14,513 nucleotides of DNA, from positions 1 through 14,513 of the forward strand of contig DATKGL010000004.1 in the NCBI GenBank assembly GCA_035510795.1. The letters run 5' to 3'. Below, piece by piece: positions 13,577 to 14,513 of the stretch. A program made the position numbers and the translations under genes. The notes under the pieces are model-generated. The model saw only the letters and a list, made by a program, of their open reading frames with translations. It had not been told where the DNA came from and did no database searches. The DNA is from DATKGL01 sp035510795. GTDB taxonomy: Bacteria > Patescibacteriota > Saccharimonadia > Saccharimonadales > UBA4665. Position 1 is the first letter of the stretch. Every line of letters begins with the position of its first letter.

Positions 13577-13717
13577 GTGGGAGCGATTAACCTCGAACAG
13601 CTCAATACATTTTTATCATCTCTTAAAGCCTATTGGGGCATCAGTGCAACTGATAATATTCAAGAAATTCTACGAGTCAGTATAGTCAACAAACAAGTGC
13701 CAATATATGAGCTCTAA
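13577..13717 (+). pseudogene. Short reading frame, possible remnant of a larger gene's 3' end
   Basis: A frame runs from GTG 13577 to TAA 13715-13717, about 46 residues. It reads like natural protein (NLEQLNTFLSSLKAYWG, then ATDNIQEILRV and VPIYEL) rather than a shadow frame, since no gene lies opposite. An in-frame TGA at 13574 closes it upstream and there is no ribosome-binding site. It could be the tail of a gene lost by deletion next to the mazEF module, or a small gene. The N-x-x-L...Y-x-G pattern is faintly like the end of reverse transcriptases, but too short to claim. It fills most of the 13562-13729 gap; the rest shows only the short inverted repeat ATCAGT-GCA-ACTGAT inside it. Confidence 0.3.
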
Positions 13718-13729
13718 TAGACGAAAAGG

Positions 13730-14068
13730 CTAATCTCTTAGCAATGTTTCGATAAGCTCCTGTGTCTGCTCAAGCACCTCGTAGGATGCTTTTTCAACAA
13801 ATGACGTATTTCTCATTGTCCAATCAAGGCTTTTGACTTGGTCGGCGAGAACAACTCCATCAATTCTATTAGCTTTCACTCGTACTTCAAATGGATAATG
13901 TTTGACTTTTGAAGTAATTGGACAGGCGAGCATTAACTTAGAGCTTTGGTTGTAGCTTTTAGGGGATAATACAATGGCTGGGCGCAAGCCAGCTTGTTCA
14001 TGGCCTTGTTGGGGGCTAAAGTTCAGCCAGACAATATCACCCCTATCGGGGATGTAGCCTGCTACCAT
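13730..14068 (-). CDS. mazF: MazF-type mRNA interferase toxin
   Basis: MazF is a sequence-specific endoribonuclease that cleaves single-stranded RNA at short ACA-like motifs and stops growth when free of its antitoxin. The 112 residues match E. coli MazF throughout: IPDRGDIVW (6-14), HEQAGLRPAIVLSP (23-36), ACPITSK (48-54), YPFEV and DGVVLADQVKSLDW. Active-site residues E24, R29 and T52 are present, so the toxin should be active. Its ATG overlaps the end of mazE by 7 bp (ATGGTAG), the usual translational coupling. The E. coli-like similarity in a CPR-type genome suggests horizontal acquisition. No terminator is seen downstream. Confidence 0.95.
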   Translation of the reverse strand: MVAGYIPDRGDIVWLNFSPQQGHEQAGLRPAIVLSPKSYNQSSKLMLACPITSKVKHYPFEVRVKANRIDGVVLADQVKSLDWTMRNTSFVEKASYEVLEQTQELIETLLRD

Positions 14069-14319
14069 ACTTCCTTACCAACTGGACTACCCCAATCAAC
14101 CTCTCCATGAACATTGTCAGGAGTAATAGCTGCGACAAGTTCATCAAGATTTATTTTTCTACGTTTATTTGGCTGAATGGTAGCAATTACTCCATTGCTG
14201 ATGATTTGGACACTACTATTCTCAGACAGTCCTAAATCCTGGATGACAGAACTAGGAATTCTTACAGCGAGACTATTTCCCCACCTCTTAACACTTGAAT
14301 TTGTTTTCATAAATATCAT
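14062..14319 (-). CDS. mazE: MazE-type antitoxin
   Basis: MazE neutralises MazF and represses its own operon. The 85 residues (82 from the internal ATG at 14310) begin with an AbrB/MazE swapped-hairpin DNA-binding domain, NSSVKRWGNSLAVRIP (about 7-22). They end with the acidic toxin-binding tail, LDELVAAITPDNVH, then EVDWG and KEVW, very close to E. coli MazE. The choice between ATG 14319 and 14310 is open: an AGAGG sequence sits 3 bases before the first and 12 before the second, and length favours the second. It precedes mazF with a 7-bp overlap. Confidence 0.93.
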   Translation of the reverse strand: MIFMKTNSSVKRWGNSLAVRIPSSVIQDLGLSENSSVQIISNGVIATIQPNKRRKINLDELVAAITPDNVHGEVDWGSPVGKEVW

Positions 14320-14333
14320 TATCCTCTGTCCTT

Positions 14334-14362
14334 ATGATATACAAATGTATATACTACGTCAA
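14334..14362 (-). promoter_or_regulatory. mazEF promoter with palindromic operator
   Basis: On the minus strand TTGACG (14357-14362) and TATCAT (14334-14339) are spaced by 17 bases. Between and over them, ATATACA (14337-14343) and TGTATAT (14346-14352) form a perfect 7-bp inverted repeat around 2 bases. This position suits repression by MazE or the MazEF complex. Confidence 0.75.
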
Positions 14363-14382
14363 GCATTAAAACATAAGAACTT

Positions 14383-14459
14383 TGGTCGGGGTGAGAGGAC
14401 TTGAACCTCCGACCTCCTGGTCCCAAACCAGGCGCGCTAGCCAACTGCGCCACACCCCG
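14383..14459 (-). tRNA. tRNA-Pro (anticodon TGG)
   Basis: This is a 77-base cloverleaf with encoded CCA. The acceptor CGGGGTG pairs with CACCCCG (C1-G72 and discriminator A, typical of bacterial tRNA-Pro). The anticodon stem CCTGG/CCAGG closes TTTGGGA, giving TGG. The T-loop is TTCAAGT. Confidence 0.95.
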
Positions 14460-14472
14460 TTAGACAGGAGGT

Positions 14473-14478
14473 ATTATA
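14473..14478 (-). promoter_or_regulatory. -10 box of tRNA-Pro
   Basis: A consensus TATAAT on the minus strand lies 13 bases upstream of the tRNA-Pro 5' end, so the leader is only a few bases. No clear -35 is seen before the window ends. Confidence 0.6.
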
Positions 14479-14513
14479 ACAAAAATAACTGACTTAAATC
14501 TGGCCAAGAAAAA

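Noticed and set aside
14177..14404. 75-residue plus-strand frame opposite mazE and tRNA-Pro
   Set aside because: It overlaps a well-supported antitoxin gene, its promoter and a tRNA.

Overview
The window looks like chromosomal DNA of a Patescibacteria (CPR) bacterium, most likely Saccharibacteria (TM7). This is inferred from gene content and protein style, not from a marker gene. The pointers are a peptidoglycan-making Gram-positive-type surface with a sortase, a MurA that carries an N-terminal XRE helix-turn-helix, short compact intergenic gaps, and several start codons placed directly behind a -10 box. UGA behaves as a normal stop (it ends murB and the transposase tail), which argues against the CPR groups that recode UGA as glycine. 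All six tRNA genes encode their CCA end.

Left part (1-5091). The window opens inside the 3' end of an IS110-family transposase. Next come a minus-strand HExxH metalloprotease, a terminator, and two tRNA-Arg genes (UCG then CCG in transcription order) separated by one base. Divergent from these is uppP (undecaprenyl-diphosphatase), whose tail overlaps a small two-helix membrane protein. Two exported low-complexity proteins follow as a pair. A minus-strand XRE/DUF3467-like regulator then sits back to back with murB.

Centre (5100-8448). glyA (minus) and an XRE-murA fusion (plus) are divergent. The murA upstream region holds two -10-like boxes, a palindrome over the start-proximal one, and a promoter/leader block almost identical to that of the tRNA-Arg pair. 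A tRNA cluster follows: Gly(UCC) on minus, Arg(UCU) and His(GUG) on plus.

Right part (8449-14513). A perfect sigma70-type promoter drives a two-gene unit: a beta-rich, autotransporter-passenger-like surface protein with a C-terminal PNTG sorting signal, and a class F/E-like sortase. After it come a P1B-type metal ATPase lacking an N-terminal metal-binding domain, a convergent DGK1/VTE5-type lipid or polyprenol kinase, an unassigned short reading frame that may be a gene remnant, an E. coli-like mazEF toxin-antitoxin pair with an operator palindrome in its promoter, and tRNA-Pro(UGG).

The common theme is the cell envelope. UppP regenerates the lipid carrier, MurA and MurB make the first committed peptidoglycan precursor, the lipid kinase could feed polyprenyl or lipid phosphates, and the sortase attaches a surface protein to the finished wall. 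The most interesting points are the regulator-enzyme MurA with its own candidate operator, the promoter/leader sequence shared by murA and a tRNA operon, and the repeated leaderless-type promoter geometry.
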